A stretch of 64,000 nt of DNA from a virus. The notes under the pieces are model-generated. The model searched no databases. It was not told the origin of the DNA and worked only from the letters and a program-made list of their open reading frames with translations. Positions within the stretch are counted from its first letter, which is position 1, and every line of letters begins with the position of its first letter. Location of the stretch: the IMG/VR virus record IMGVR_UViG_3300025162_000041, positions 1 through 64,000 of that record; one strand, 5' to 3'. Shown one piece after another: positions 13,767-23,843 of the stretch. A program made the position numbers and the translations under genes.

Positions 13767-16317
13767 AATAAGATACTGTGGGAGTTTAATTGGTCAGAAT
13801 CATGGCGAAGGATTAGAGGGACATGGATACTCTCTATGGGACTTATCTGATTATTCTTATACACATCATGAAATTCCTAATGATTATGGTTATTTCACAG
13901 TGGATATTCAGAAGGGAAAACTTACCACTGATTTGACGCATTTGCCTAAAAAGGTACGTCTTCGTATGAAGTGTTACGAGAGCGTAGCTTCAGAAGTTAA
14001 GCAAGTTCTTGCGGACATTAAGATGAAGACACAGGTCATCGAGACAGCCTACGTTCGCATGGACCAAGAGCAGGATAAGAAAGACATTATCCCATTGTGC
14101 AAAGATATTGTACTTGCCGACTTGACTACGGTGGAATATCAGGAAAAGCTTCTAACAGAGTTTTTGACGAAAAAGCTTGGGATTAGTGATCCATCAAAGA
14201 TTAAAGAGATTCTGAAAATCAATAAGGCTACGAATGCTCTTATCAAACGCGATGATTTCTCTCGTAACCTTAAATGGAAACCCATAAAAATGGAATGGTC
14301 AAATACTTTTACATACGGGGAAAATAACATAATCAATTTTGAAGATATGCATGGGGTTTACGGTATTTTCGGTCCCAACAAGTCGGGTAAATCAAGTATA
14401 TTGGATACGTTAATATTTGTGTTATTTGACAAAACGTCCCGTTGTTATAAAGGTATGCATGTCCTGAATGTTCAGAAATCAAGTTTTCAATGTAAATTGG
14501 AGTTTGAAATTTCGGGAGTGCGTTACTTTATCGAGCGTAAGGGTAGTACTACTCGTTCGGGCAATGTCAAAGTAGATGTTCGATTCTGGAAGATAGTCAA
14601 TGGAATTGAGGAAGAACTTCACGGTACCGTGCGCCGAGACACCAATGATATTATCCGTGACTACATTGGAACTTATGAGGATTTCATAATTACTGCTGCT
14701 TCATTCCAGAACGCCAAGAATTTCACATCATTCATTGATATGGGCAATAGCGAGCGTAAAGACTTACTAGTGCAGTTCATTGGTCTTAATGTTTTTGATC
14801 GTCTGCATGAGTCTGCGGGAGAGCGTAACAAGGAACTTGTGACTATTCTTAAGACTCATAAGGATAAGAATTATCAACTTGAAATCCAACAAAATGCGGC
14901 GGCGTTATCCCGTGAGGATACTCTCTTTTATTCGGCCAATCAGGAAGTTGAAAGTTTGAAGAAGCAAATTTCCGAAGTAAATGAACAAATCATTGCTGAA
15001 AGTGCCAATATTATTAAGCTAGACACAAGTGTTCCGACAGACCTTTTATTGTTAGAGACCCGAAAACAAAGTGCAGAATCCATTCTTGCAGCTAAGCGCA
15101 AAACAATTACAGATGCCCGAGACACCTTAATGACCCAAGAGAAGAAATTGTCGGAAATTAATGATGGGATTGATAAAATTGAGAAATCGAATTTTGTGGA
15201 AGCTTATAAAACCCATAAGGAACTTTCCGACAAACTTACTGTTTTTAAGCAGAAAATTGATCTCAAAAAGGTGGAAGTCAAAGGAAAACTTGAAAAGGTG
15301 GAACGTTTGAAGAACCATAAGTATGACCCCAATTGTAAGTTTTGTGTAAATAATGATTTTGTCAGAGACGCAACCAAGGCAAAGAAGGAATTGGTCGACG
15401 ACAAGAAAGAGACCGATAAGATGATGGCCGATGTTATGAACATTCGGGGAGACCTAGATGTTTATAAGTGGGCTGAGAATACATATGAAACCTACACTAA
15501 ATTGCTAACGGAGCGTGGAATAGTCAAGGACAAATGTTCAGAGGCGAGCAAGCGCATCATTATTGCTACTAATGAACTTGAACGATTGGATACTGCCGCC
15601 AAGGCAGTCAATCAACAAATCGAAATTTACCACCGTAATGAAGTGGCGGTAGATAATAATGTCAAGGTTCAATCAAAAATCAATGTTTTTCGGTCCACAC
15701 TAACCAAGTTTGATATTGTGTTTCAGAAGCAGCATCAATCTCTTATGAATATTTCGGGTAAACGTGAATTGTTTCGTTCTACTATCGAAATGGTCAAGAA
15801 AACCCTCGAAGAAGTCTTGGCGATGGAAACTGAACTTGGTCTTTATCAGAGTTACTTACAAGCAATTGGAAGAGACGGAATACCTTATCAAGTAATTTGT
15901 AACACTGTCCCCGAGATTGAAAAGGAAGTCAATTCCATCCTCAGCCAAGTGGTGGACTATACCATTCAGTTTGAGACTGATGGGAAGAACATAGTACCTT
16001 ATATTTGTTATTTCGACAAAGGAAAATGGCCGATTGAATTGTCGTCCGGATTTGAACGGGATTTGGCGTCCATAGCAATCAGAATTGCGCTTACCGAGGT
16101 CTCTAATCTTCCAAGATGTAATTTTTGTGCTATTGACGAATCCTTCTCGACGCTTGACGCAAATAACCTTGCTACGATGCCAACCCTATTTTCTATACTA
16201 AAAAATTATTATGACTTCGTACTAGTTATTTCGCATCTGTCTGAATTGAAGGATGCCACTGACAAGACCATAGAAATAACTCACGAAAATGGGTTTGCGA
16301 AAGTAGTATACGAATAA
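13729..16317 (+). CDS. gp47 C-terminal part fused to gp46/SbcC-like ATPase
   Basis: 862 residues. Residues ~12-60 (SPKIRYCGSLIGQNHGE...WDLSDYSY...IPNDYGYFTV) are the cap part of gp47. A linker of ~120 residues follows, then an SMC/Rad50-like ATPase: Walker A GPNKSGKSSIL (~residue 215), coiled coil, a zinc hook CKFC (~residue 535), second coiled coil, signature LSSGFERD, Walker B CAIDESFSTLDA and a VISHLSEL H-loop. The gp46-gp47 complex resects DNA ends for recombination-dependent replication. The ATG overlaps the homing gene. An uninterrupted ancestor would have encoded one gp47-gp46 polypeptide. Confidence 0.8.
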   Translation: MKMLRLRKRTSPKIRYCGSLIGQNHGEGLEGHGYSLWDLSDYSYTHHEIPNDYGYFTVDIQKGKLTTDLTHLPKKVRLRMKCYESVASEVKQVLADIKMKTQVIETAYVRMDQEQDKKDIIPLCKDIVLADLTTVEYQEKLLTEFLTKKLGISDPSKIKEILKINKATNALIKRDDFSRNLKWKPIKMEWSNTFTYGENNIINFEDMHGVYGIFGPNKSGKSSILDTLIFVLFDKTSRCYKGMHVLNVQKSSFQCKLEFEISGVRYFIERKGSTTRSGNVKVDVRFWKIVNGIEEELHGTVRRDTNDIIRDYIGTYEDFIITAASFQNAKNFTSFIDMGNSERKDLLVQFIGLNVFDRLHESAGERNKELVTILKTHKDKNYQLEIQQNAAALSREDTLFYSANQEVESLKKQISEVNEQIIAESANIIKLDTSVPTDLLLLETRKQSAESILAAKRKTITDARDTLMTQEKKLSEINDGIDKIEKSNFVEAYKTHKELSDKLTVFKQKIDLKKVEVKGKLEKVERLKNHKYDPNCKFCVNNDFVRDATKAKKELVDDKKETDKMMADVMNIRGDLDVYKWAENTYETYTKLLTERGIVKDKCSEASKRIIIATNELERLDTAAKAVNQQIEIYHRNEVAVDNNVKVQSKINVFRSTLTKFDIVFQKQHQSLMNISGKRELFRSTIEMVKKTLEEVLAMETELGLYQSYLQAIGRDGIPYQVICNTVPEIEKEVNSILSQVVDYTIQFETDGKNIVPYICYFDKGKWPIELSSGFERDLASIAIRIALTEVSNLPRCNFCAIDESFSTLDANNLATMPTLFSILKNYYDFVLVISHLSELKDATDKTIEITHENGFAKVVYE

Positions 16318-16367
16318 GACTATAACACTAATATATATAGGTGGAGGTTTTATACCCACCTGTATAT

Positions 16368-19001
16368 ATGGCATCAAAACAATTACTTTCAAATTTTGGA
16401 AAACGGGGTGACAGCAGTTACACCATCAATGGCATACCACAAGGGTTGGCCGACATTCAGGTGGATGTTGAAGATGATTCTCATCTTTCTACTTATTTTC
16501 ATGTTGTAGAATTTAACCCCGTATTTACGGCAGGAAAGAATTCTATTTCTTTCAATGGCTCTGATTTACTTAAAGATGGCTCAGAAATCAAAGTCGAAGT
16601 TCTTGATAAAGATGGCAATTCTCTATATCTAGCTGCCCCTCCTACTGACCAAAACTACGTTGACATTGCAAACTTCACGGTTGCCATCTATGTGTATCGT
16701 GAAACAGTAAGCGGCGTGGGAAAGGTTATTCTTGCTGGTATAACGACCAAAGGAGAAATTGTCCGATGGATAGGCAATATTAGCATTAACGTCACGTATC
16801 CTAATGTATCTCGTGTTCGTTTTTATCATAAACCTACAATGGAGGTCACTCCACTCTTATACCCTGTTGTTGAAACTCTCACTGGGTCATTGTTGGCATC
16901 TTCGTCATTAGTAGCCGATATATGTTCTGGTCAATATGTTTATCGGAAGGGATTTCATTTAATTGCGGCAAATAACATATTTTCTTCTCAAATGGTTGGT
17001 CAGTCTTTTCTCCTAAAATATGGCAAGTGTCAACTTGTGCAGGGAGAAGCTACGCAGATAGGAACTTATGATTTATCAACTGGTATGTTCGGAGCAACTG
17101 GTTCGGTGTTTATTGTAAAAAGTGTTGTAAATAGCAAGACAATACAAATTGACCCTCCTACTTATTATACATTTGTTCCGCATGGACAAAAGTCATCCAA
17201 TGTCATGATAATGGGGATGACGGGCGGACAATTCACGATGAGTTATAATTCAATAACTCATATTCAACAAGCCACAACTGTTCCAGCGAATGGACAATGG
17301 ATGCCTCGTAATATCCTTTATCATGGTTTAGAGGGGTATATGCAAATCAAAACAAATACAGATGTTTTTGATTCTACTATGGTGGGTAAAGGCATGATGA
17401 TTAATTACAGTTATATATGGGTAGATGATGGTGGCGGTGGGTTTGATCCTTCTATAAAAACATTTCATAATAAATATCCTATATCATCAAGTCTTTATCC
17501 GATAATAATTACTGATTTTGTAGACAGTAGAACTGTTAACGTCCCACTTCTTCATTATAAGTTATATTATGGATTGCCTGGGTCAGAATTCACATATCTA
17601 TATCACATAAGTAAATTTTCTGGTAATGTTGAGCCTCCTAGTAGTTCAATTCCATATCAACAATATACAACTACTAATGGTTCCTCATCGCTTATGCAAA
17701 AATCCTACGCAGATATTCTTTATAGAAATACTGATACATTTTCGGGGTTTATTGCTCGTCACAAGTTGTATGCGAAAAGTAACATTTATCCAGGTGATTT
17801 TGAACTTGTCTCCGACTCAGTAGTAGGTCCATCTGAATTATTGATAGACCAGATTAGTGTGAACAAAAGTTATGCCTTAATTGGTAAACTTGAAAATCAA
17901 GATAAAGTGAATCAATATTGGTTTGTATCTTCTGCGTCTTTTAACCTTGTTCAGAGTGATGATAAGATAAGCGATGCAATGACGATTGTAACAATTCCCG
18001 ACTATTCGGCGGCAAATGGAAGTAGTTATGTCATAGCAAAAGCATCGGCTATTAATTTAGTGAACGATGCTATTTATTATCCGTTCGATGAAATGGAATA
18101 TACCCAATTTAATGGAAAAGGATATGCATCAAATTTTATTTTTATTCCAAGAAATACGTTGCATATTCTTTCTGCCAATATGGTAGTTAATAAGGATAAA
18201 ACTACTATTGCAAAAATTTCATTTTACCTTACCAGTTCATCGCAGGGAATAATGGGCGAGCCAAATTATGTTCCTGCATATGGACTTAAACTCGGGGAAA
18301 TTGTTGTGGCCGACCAAGTAACTGCCAGATTTCTTTTAGATGCTCAACAGATGTTTTTTACAACTCTGAATGATTACTATGGAACATTAATAATTGTCCC
18401 ATATTTTTGTAATGTTACTCTGGCAAATATTTCTATGCAAAATTATGGGGATTATGGATTCTCGCCGGGGGCTATTGAGATTCAATGTCCGTTTCCATTA
18501 AATGTGGCAAATGAATCATTTACCCTTAAGGCTGAACTGTTTGATTCCAATGCAAATCTTGTTTACACTATTCCAAAAGCAGGAGACCCTCCAATAATAG
18601 CAACGTTTGACCCAACAGGGGTAAGTCTGTTTGGAAGTAGTGTTCTTGGTTCGGCTGGAGGTACAGGAGGTATTCCAAGTACTCTTCCATCGTTAACTGT
18701 TCAAAGTAGTTTGTTTTTGCCTGGTATTGGTCAATGCCCTTCGCTTAAACGACTCCTCGGATTTAATATACCGACTCATTATCCCCCACTATCGGGAGAA
18801 GGTTCAGTTTGTTATACCGATGTTACTGATTTAGAATTAACAGCATCAACTACAACTATTCCTACTCTCGATTACCTTAGCCTTTCAACCACGGCTGGTT
18901 CGGGACGTTCCCTCGCCGTCCGTTATAATGGAACCTCCCCAAATGTATATGGAAGGCGCGTTTATGTCGATCCTTCGGGAGTCAAAACTACTTATTCATA
19001 A
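16368..19001 (+). CDS. Large virion structural protein, probably baseplate or tail
   Basis: 877 residues from ATG at 16368 (MASKQLLSNFGKRGD); an in-frame GTG at 16341 lies inside the probable leader. No domain is recognised with certainty. The opening ~170 residues form a beta-rich unit (VEFNPVFTAGKNSISFNGSDLLKDGSEIKVEVLD), followed by long Ser/Thr/Tyr/Asn-rich stretches and a Gly/Ser-rich C-terminal part, all typical of baseplate wedge or tail proteins. The leader has a possible hairpin, AGGTGG against CCACCT (16340-16362), which could mask ribosome entry. A tnpB element follows. Confidence 0.5.
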   Translation: MASKQLLSNFGKRGDSSYTINGIPQGLADIQVDVEDDSHLSTYFHVVEFNPVFTAGKNSISFNGSDLLKDGSEIKVEVLDKDGNSLYLAAPPTDQNYVDIANFTVAIYVYRETVSGVGKVILAGITTKGEIVRWIGNISINVTYPNVSRVRFYHKPTMEVTPLLYPVVETLTGSLLASSSLVADICSGQYVYRKGFHLIAANNIFSSQMVGQSFLLKYGKCQLVQGEATQIGTYDLSTGMFGATGSVFIVKSVVNSKTIQIDPPTYYTFVPHGQKSSNVMIMGMTGGQFTMSYNSITHIQQATTVPANGQWMPRNILYHGLEGYMQIKTNTDVFDSTMVGKGMMINYSYIWVDDGGGGFDPSIKTFHNKYPISSSLYPIIITDFVDSRTVNVPLLHYKLYYGLPGSEFTYLYHISKFSGNVEPPSSSIPYQQYTTTNGSSSLMQKSYADILYRNTDTFSGFIARHKLYAKSNIYPGDFELVSDSVVGPSELLIDQISVNKSYALIGKLENQDKVNQYWFVSSASFNLVQSDDKISDAMTIVTIPDYSAANGSSYVIAKASAINLVNDAIYYPFDEMEYTQFNGKGYASNFIFIPRNTLHILSANMVVNKDKTTIAKISFYLTSSSQGIMGEPNYVPAYGLKLGEIVVADQVTARFLLDAQQMFFTTLNDYYGTLIIVPYFCNVTLANISMQNYGDYGFSPGAIEIQCPFPLNVANESFTLKAELFDSNANLVYTIPKAGDPPIIATFDPTGVSLFGSSVLGSAGGTGGIPSTLPSLTVQSSLFLPGIGQCPSLKRLLGFNIPTHYPPLSGEGSVCYTDVTDLELTASTTTIPTLDYLSLSTTAGSGRSLAVRYNGTSPNVYGRRVYVDPSGVKTTYS

Positions 19002-19136
19002 GGTTTTAGGATATTTCATTCTATATTTACATTCTTGGAGTCAGAAAGCCCCTTCGGCTTTAGCCAAGGGGATGAATGACGACCATATTAAGGAAATAAA
19101 AATAAAATGACATTTTCCTTAAAGTCAATGATATGT

Positions 19137-20282
19137 ATGTCCGTGAATGTAAAACGAAACTACAAGTTTAGGTTGTCTCCCAAAGGAGGAACGCTGACCC
19201 GTCTTGAACAGACGAGAGAAACTTGTCGCTACGTCTATAACCAACTCCTTGAGAAGCGAAACGACCACTATGAGAAAACCAAGAAGACACTCACTCATTT
19301 TGATTGTTGTAAAGTGATTAAGGAGATGGAACTGAAAACTCCAGTCCATTCCCAAGTCCTCCAAAACGTATCTGCACGACTTGACCTTGCCTATCTTGGG
19401 TTCTTCCGTAGGTTGAAGGATAAGACAGGTAAAGCAGGATTTCCACGATTTAAGTCCTATGACCGATATGACTCATTCACTTTTCCACAAACGGGTTTTA
19501 AGTTGACTCCAAAGAAACTTTGGATGTCCAAGATTGGTGATGTTCGGATTAACCTCCACCGCAAAATGGAAGGTAAGATTAAGACCCTGACCATTAAACG
19601 TGAAGGCAATCATTGGTATGCTATTTTCTCATGTGAGGTTGAGATTAAACCAGAAGTTAAGAAGTGGAAACGAGCAGTTGGTATTGACGTTGGATGTATT
19701 GACTTTGCCACTTGTTCCGATGGGACGATCATTTCTCATCCTCATTTCTTACGACAATCTTCCGAGAAACTTTCCAAAATCCAAGGTAAGTATTCCAAAC
19801 TAAAAAAGAAACCAAGGGATGATAAGCAGAAGATTAAGACCAAGAGAGCATTGGTATCGGTTCATTGCAAAATAAAGAACCAACGAAAAGATTTCCTACA
19901 CAAGTTGAGCAAGAAGTTCGTAAGCGAATACTCTCATATTTGCGTGGAGGATATTAAACCAAGTCAGATGTTGAATGACAACTGGCGAAGTTTGAATAAG
20001 AGCATATTGGACTCAGGATGGACTACGTTTAGACAAATGCTACATAGCAAAGCGGTAGATGCTGGTTGTGAAGTGAATGACGTAAATCCTGCCTATACGA
20101 GTCAGATGTGTTCTGGTTGTGGCAACATTGAGATAAAGAAACTCTCTGATAGGCAACACAAATGTAATCTTTGTGGATTGGACATTGGAAGAGATTTGAA
20201 TGCTGCACGAAACATTTTAAGAGTCGGAATGGACTCTTTTGCTTCCAAAAGAAGCATGGAAGCCCCTATCCCTTTAGGGTAG
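19137..20282 (+). CDS. tnpB: TnpB RNA-guided nuclease, catalytic residues intact
   Basis: About 381 residues from ATG at 19137 (MSVNVKRNYKFRLSP); further in-frame starts exist at 19107 and 19128. RuvC-I VGIDVGCIDFATC (Asp), RuvC-II HICVEDIKPSQM (Glu), a zinc ribbon CSGCG...CNLCG, and RuvC-III DIGRDLNAARNIL (Asp) are all present. The family cuts double-stranded DNA next to a short TAM, guided by the omega-RNA from the 3' end of the element, and helps retain the element at its locus. The guide for this copy would be the flank after 20294 (TCATGTGAAAGG...). Confidence 0.9.
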   Translation: MSVNVKRNYKFRLSPKGGTLTRLEQTRETCRYVYNQLLEKRNDHYEKTKKTLTHFDCCKVIKEMELKTPVHSQVLQNVSARLDLAYLGFFRRLKDKTGKAGFPRFKSYDRYDSFTFPQTGFKLTPKKLWMSKIGDVRINLHRKMEGKIKTLTIKREGNHWYAIFSCEVEIKPEVKKWKRAVGIDVGCIDFATCSDGTIISHPHFLRQSSEKLSKIQGKYSKLKKKPRDDKQKIKTKRALVSVHCKIKNQRKDFLHKLSKKFVSEYSHICVEDIKPSQMLNDNWRSLNKSILDSGWTTFRQMLHSKAVDAGCEVNDVNPAYTSQMCSGCGNIEIKKLSDRQHKCNLCGLDIGRDLNAARNILRVGMDSFASKRSMEAPIPLG

Positions 20283-20294
20283 GGGAGCATTCAC
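20263..20294 (+). ncRNA. Right end and likely omega-RNA 3' hairpin of the second tnpB
   Basis: Stem CCCCTA(T)CCC-TTTA-GGGTAGGGG with AGCATTCAC after it. The same stem sequence occurs at 42865-42887 and, inverted, at 37397-37419. The RNA itself is inferred from known TnpB systems. Confidence 0.5.
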
Positions 20295-20315
20295 TCATGT
20301 GAAAGGAAGAACGTT

Positions 20316-20960
20316 ATGTATAAAGGCAAGACAAACATAGAAATTGTAAAAAGTTATTTGGAAGGAGAAAAGTTATTTCCTGTATTCGGTTATACTGGCA
20401 AAGAATACGTCAAACGAGCCATAGGAGAGCGTTGGATTGATAAATCGAATCAAGAGTGGGAGCAGAAGGCAGGTGGCCCTCAGAAGATCAATAGGGTGGC
20501 AAATATCGTGCGTGCGGCTATTGGCAATCAAAAATGCCGATGTGGTCAACAAATTCGGTGGGGTACTAAATTAGATAGATTATTTTTTAACAAAACTGGA
20601 TTATGTGAAGGATGCCTCATTGATTATGAAACTAAATTACGTGTGTTGGGTATTTACAACGATTACGAGAAATACAAACTAGCTTCCAATGAACTTGGAC
20701 ATGTCAAGGACATGAAAACCAAAATCCGCGAGACAATTAAGTATTTCGAGTCCGATGACACCGACGTTAAGATGCTGTGTAATTCCGAAGGGTTCGTGGA
20801 GAGATGGAGGACAACCAATATCGAAGATATTCTTAAAGATGCCAGGAAAGATTTGAAGGAGGCTCATCAACGTATTGTTGCGCTAGTGAGAATTCGGGAC
20901 GAACAAAAAGTAAAGTATATCGAGGCTTGCGCCAAATATAAATTGGAAACTATATGCTAG
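20316..20960 (+). CDS. Unknown protein preceding terminase, candidate small terminase subunit
   Basis: 214 residues, basic and mainly helical, with a possible zinc site (CRCGQQ then CEGC, residues ~75-105) and a C-terminal helical region rich in Lys, Glu and Arg. It overlaps the large terminase gene by seven bases, the place usually held by the small subunit (T4 gp16), which recognises DNA and stimulates gp17. No helix-turn-helix was clear, so the assignment rests on position. AAAGGAAGAACGTT-ATG gives a good ribosome-binding site just after the tnpB right end. Confidence 0.45.
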   Translation: MYKGKTNIEIVKSYLEGEKLFPVFGYTGKEYVKRAIGERWIDKSNQEWEQKAGGPQKINRVANIVRAAIGNQKCRCGQQIRWGTKLDRLFFNKTGLCEGCLIDYETKLRVLGIYNDYEKYKLASNELGHVKDMKTKIRETIKYFESDDTDVKMLCNSEGFVERWRTTNIEDILKDARKDLKEAHQRIVALVRIRDEQKVKYIEACAKYKLETIC

Positions 20961-23785
20961 ATGGAAAAATCTCCTATCAAGACCTAATCCGAGAGGAATA
21001 TAAAAAGTGCTTAGAGTCACCAGTGTACTTTATGAAGCAGTATGTCAAAATCAAACACCCAATGCGGGGTACGATTCTTTTTGACTTGTTCAAATTCCAA
21101 GAGGAAACTCTACAAGCTTTTCACGATTATAAGTTCAATATTATCCTCAAATCCCGACAAATGGGTATTTCAACCCTTGTTGCTTCGTATTCCTTATGGC
21201 TGATGATTTTCCATAAGGATAAGACTGTTCTTTTGATTTCGTTAAAGCAAGATGATGCCAAAGATGTTTTGACTAAGGTTCGGGATGCTTATAAAGAACT
21301 TCCCAACTGGCTCAAGATTCAATGTAGCGAAGATAATCGTCTGTCCATTCGGTTTTCCAATGGCTCGCGCATTCAAGCTGCCTCTACTACGAAAAAATCA
21401 GGTGTAGGTCAAGCCCTTTCTCTTCTGATTATTGATGAAGCTGCACTCATTGAAGATGCCGAAGACCTGTGGACATCTGCACAACCAACATTGTCAACCG
21501 GTGGAAACGCCATCGTTCTTTCAACCCCCCGAGGAGTAGGAGGATGGTTTCATAAAATATGGCAGGGCGCATCCGATGATAACCAAGATGGCACCGTAGG
21601 GAGAAATGGATTCCATCCTATTACTCTCCCGTGGCAGCTTCACCCCGAACGGGACGATGAATGGCGCAGAATTGAAGGCGAAAAACAAGGTAATCCTAAA
21701 AAGGCGTCACAAGAATATGACTGCAATTTCCTCTCATCTGGTGATAACGTCGTTGACCTCAATATCATTGAGTTCTATAAGAAAAATAAGGCGTGTGATC
21801 CTGTAGAATGTCGGGGCATGGGTAAGAACCTATGGATTTGGGAGTATCCTGATAGAAGTCATGTCTATGTTGTATGTTTGCCATCTGGAGAATCGGTATT
21901 AACAGAAATGGGGGTTAAAAGAATAGAAGATGTGACTTATGAGGATAAGCTCATTGATAAGGATGGTTATATTACAAATATCGAGGATATAAAGGTTAGA
22001 CTATATAACGGGAAAATATATGAAATAACTCCTTCCAATACATTTCGAACAACAAAATTTACAGATGAACATCCGATTTTTGTAAGTCAAACTTCCAAAT
22101 TAAATAGGATGTATAAAAAGGATGATATAAATTATAGGTTTAATCAGAGATATTGGGAACATGATTTTAAGTTTGTAGATGCCAAAGATGTAAAGAAAAA
22201 TGATTGGATACGTTTTCCAAACATTTATACAAAAAATAAACTGGATAGTTTAAGTATAATGTGGAAAGAGTTTGAGAATATAGGAAGAATTGATTTTCAA
22301 ATTAAAGATAATCCATTTTTGAATGAGGATTTTTGGTGGTTTGTTGGTATTTGGTTGGCTGAGGGGTGGTGTTATACAGATAAAAGCGGAAATGTTACAA
22401 TTCATACGGCACATAACTCAAGCGAAACTATTATTATAAATAAATTGCGACGTATTGTTTTTGATCTGTTTGACAGAACTTTGCTTGTTATGCCAACAGA
22501 AAATAATACAACTGTATGTCAATTTGGATCTAAACAAATCGGGACGTTGTTAGAAAAATATTTTGGAAAGTATGCTGGAGGAAAGTTTATCTCGGAACGC
22601 ATAAAATATATCTCTCAAAATGAGAAAATACAATTGATCAATGGATATATTGCCGGAGACGGATGTGTTTTAGCTAATAAGCGAGGAGCAAAATCTATAA
22701 AAATAACATCAATATCATTAAGATTACTAGAAGATATTCAAGATATGCTATTTTCATTAGGATGTGTTTCTTCTCTTAATTTATTGCGGGTAAAAAAACA
22801 AGCGAAGATAAGAGAAAAAAATATAAACCAAAAACAAGCATATTCGTTAACTATTTCGGATTATGGATGTAAATGTTTAATATTAGGGCATTTGCCAAAA
22901 TCTAAATCTCAACGAACGGCGGATTGTTATTTAAGCCCGGATAATCAATATATTTATTTTCGTGTAAAAAAAGTAAAAGAGATGTTTTATTGTGGGGAGG
23001 TTCATAATTTCACGACAAAATCTGGTACTTTTTTGTGTGAAAATATAACCACTCATAATTGTGCCGATGTAGCCCGTGGCGATGGCGCTGATTATTCGGC
23101 ATGTCATGTTTTAGACATCAGTAGAGAAAAACCAGTCCAAGTCGCCGAATACAAGGGTAAAATTAGTACTAAAGATTTTGGTGATTTTCTTGTAGCATTA
23201 GCAACTGAGTATAATAGCGGTTTGCTCGTGATTGAACGTGAAAATGTTGGATGGGGCACTATTCAAGAAGTTCTTGATCGGGGTTATCCAAATACTTTTT
23301 ATAGTTCCGCAGACCTTAAGTATGTTGAAGTTCAACGTCAACTGAATAATAATTGGGCCGCCGAGGACAAAAAACTTGTCCCAGGATTCAGCACAAACGT
23401 CAGAACTCGTCCTCTCATAGTTGATAATATGGAGCATTACATGCGACATATGGCTGTTGAAATTCGCTCAAAACGCACCCTTGCAGAACTAGAGACCTTC
23501 GTTTGGAAGAATGGTAAACAAATCGCAATGGAGGGCTACAACGACGACTTAACGATGGCTCTCTGTATTGGTTTGTGGGTCCGTGATACAGCCCTTCGCT
23601 TACGTCAAGAAGGAGTCGAATTAACTAAGATTGCTGTAAGTGGAATGACTAAAGATAAAATGGATCAAACACCATTCTATAAAGTGAAACAAGCCCAGAC
23701 AGGCCATAATGCGTGGACAATGAATACGGGACGCCAAGGCTTCGGCAAACAAAATCAAGAGGATTTACGTTGGCTTATCGGCTAA
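20954..23785 (+). CDS. terL: Terminase large subunit (gp17-like) with an intein
   Basis: 943 residues, of which 308-702 are an intein; the spliced protein is 548 residues. The ATPase has KSRQMGISTLVA (Walker A, ~residues 66-77), LLIIDEAALIE (Walker B) and VLSTPRG (coupling motif). The nuclease has ADVARGDGADYS (first Asp), LLVIERENVGWG (Glu) and GYNDDLTMAL (Asp), matching D401, E458 and D542 of T4 gp17. The motor packages concatemeric DNA into the prohead through the portal and cuts it. The intein sits one residue before the first nuclease Asp motif. Confidence 0.92.
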   Translation: MLDGKISYQDLIREEYKKCLESPVYFMKQYVKIKHPMRGTILFDLFKFQEETLQAFHDYKFNIILKSRQMGISTLVASYSLWLMIFHKDKTVLLISLKQDDAKDVLTKVRDAYKELPNWLKIQCSEDNRLSIRFSNGSRIQAASTTKKSGVGQALSLLIIDEAALIEDAEDLWTSAQPTLSTGGNAIVLSTPRGVGGWFHKIWQGASDDNQDGTVGRNGFHPITLPWQLHPERDDEWRRIEGEKQGNPKKASQEYDCNFLSSGDNVVDLNIIEFYKKNKACDPVECRGMGKNLWIWEYPDRSHVYVVCLPSGESVLTEMGVKRIEDVTYEDKLIDKDGYITNIEDIKVRLYNGKIYEITPSNTFRTTKFTDEHPIFVSQTSKLNRMYKKDDINYRFNQRYWEHDFKFVDAKDVKKNDWIRFPNIYTKNKLDSLSIMWKEFENIGRIDFQIKDNPFLNEDFWWFVGIWLAEGWCYTDKSGNVTIHTAHNSSETIIINKLRRIVFDLFDRTLLVMPTENNTTVCQFGSKQIGTLLEKYFGKYAGGKFISERIKYISQNEKIQLINGYIAGDGCVLANKRGAKSIKITSISLRLLEDIQDMLFSLGCVSSLNLLRVKKQAKIREKNINQKQAYSLTISDYGCKCLILGHLPKSKSQRTADCYLSPDNQYIYFRVKKVKEMFYCGEVHNFTTKSGTFLCENITTHNCADVARGDGADYSACHVLDISREKPVQVAEYKGKISTKDFGDFLVALATEYNSGLLVIERENVGWGTIQEVLDRGYPNTFYSSADLKYVEVQRQLNNNWAAEDKKLVPGFSTNVRTRPLIVDNMEHYMRHMAVEIRSKRTLAELETFVWKNGKQIAMEGYNDDLTMALCIGLWVRDTALRLRQEGVELTKIAVSGMTKDKMDQTPFYKVKQAQTGHNAWTMNTGRQGFGKQNQEDLRWLIG
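21875..23059 (+). mobile_element. Intein in terminase, LAGLIDADG type
   Basis: 395 residues. It begins with Cys (CLPSGESVLTEMGV) and ends with THN before Cys+1 (CADVARG), as in a class 1 intein. Block B is TKFTDEHPIFV. The homing endonuclease shows the two LAGLIDADG helices FVGIWLAEG and LINGYIAGDG. Block F is MFYCGEVHNF. The insertion point is within the most conserved part of the terminase nuclease site, so removal must be exact and an unspliced protein should not cut DNA. Confidence 0.9.
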
Positions 23786-23793
23786 TCCGAACA

Positions 23794-23801
23794 TATTTAT
23801 A
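23794..23801 (+). promoter_or_regulatory. Candidate phage (late) promoter motif TATTTATA
   Basis: ACATATTTATAGAAT lies 42 bases before the portal start, between terminase and portal. Confidence 0.4.
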
Positions 23802-23843
23802 GAATAGGCCAATAATACATACACACTAATAGAAAGAAATATT

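Larger units (their letters stand above)
19049..20294 (+). mobile_element. IS200/IS605-type tnpB element without tnpA
   Basis: A complete tnpB between a left hairpin CCCCTT(CGGCTTTAGCC)AAGGGG at 19049-19071 with GATGAATGAC, and a right-end hairpin CCCCTATCCCTTTAGGGTAGGGG at 20263-20285 with AGCATTCAC. The tnpB stop codon lies inside the right hairpin. The element is placed neatly between a virion gene and the gene upstream of terminase. No tnpA is present. Confidence 0.75.

Noticed and set aside
12124-13800. Split intein joining the two gp47 parts
   Set aside because: No block A or B follows GDIHLAQNM and no block F or G precedes IRYCGS; the added residues do not resemble intein ends.
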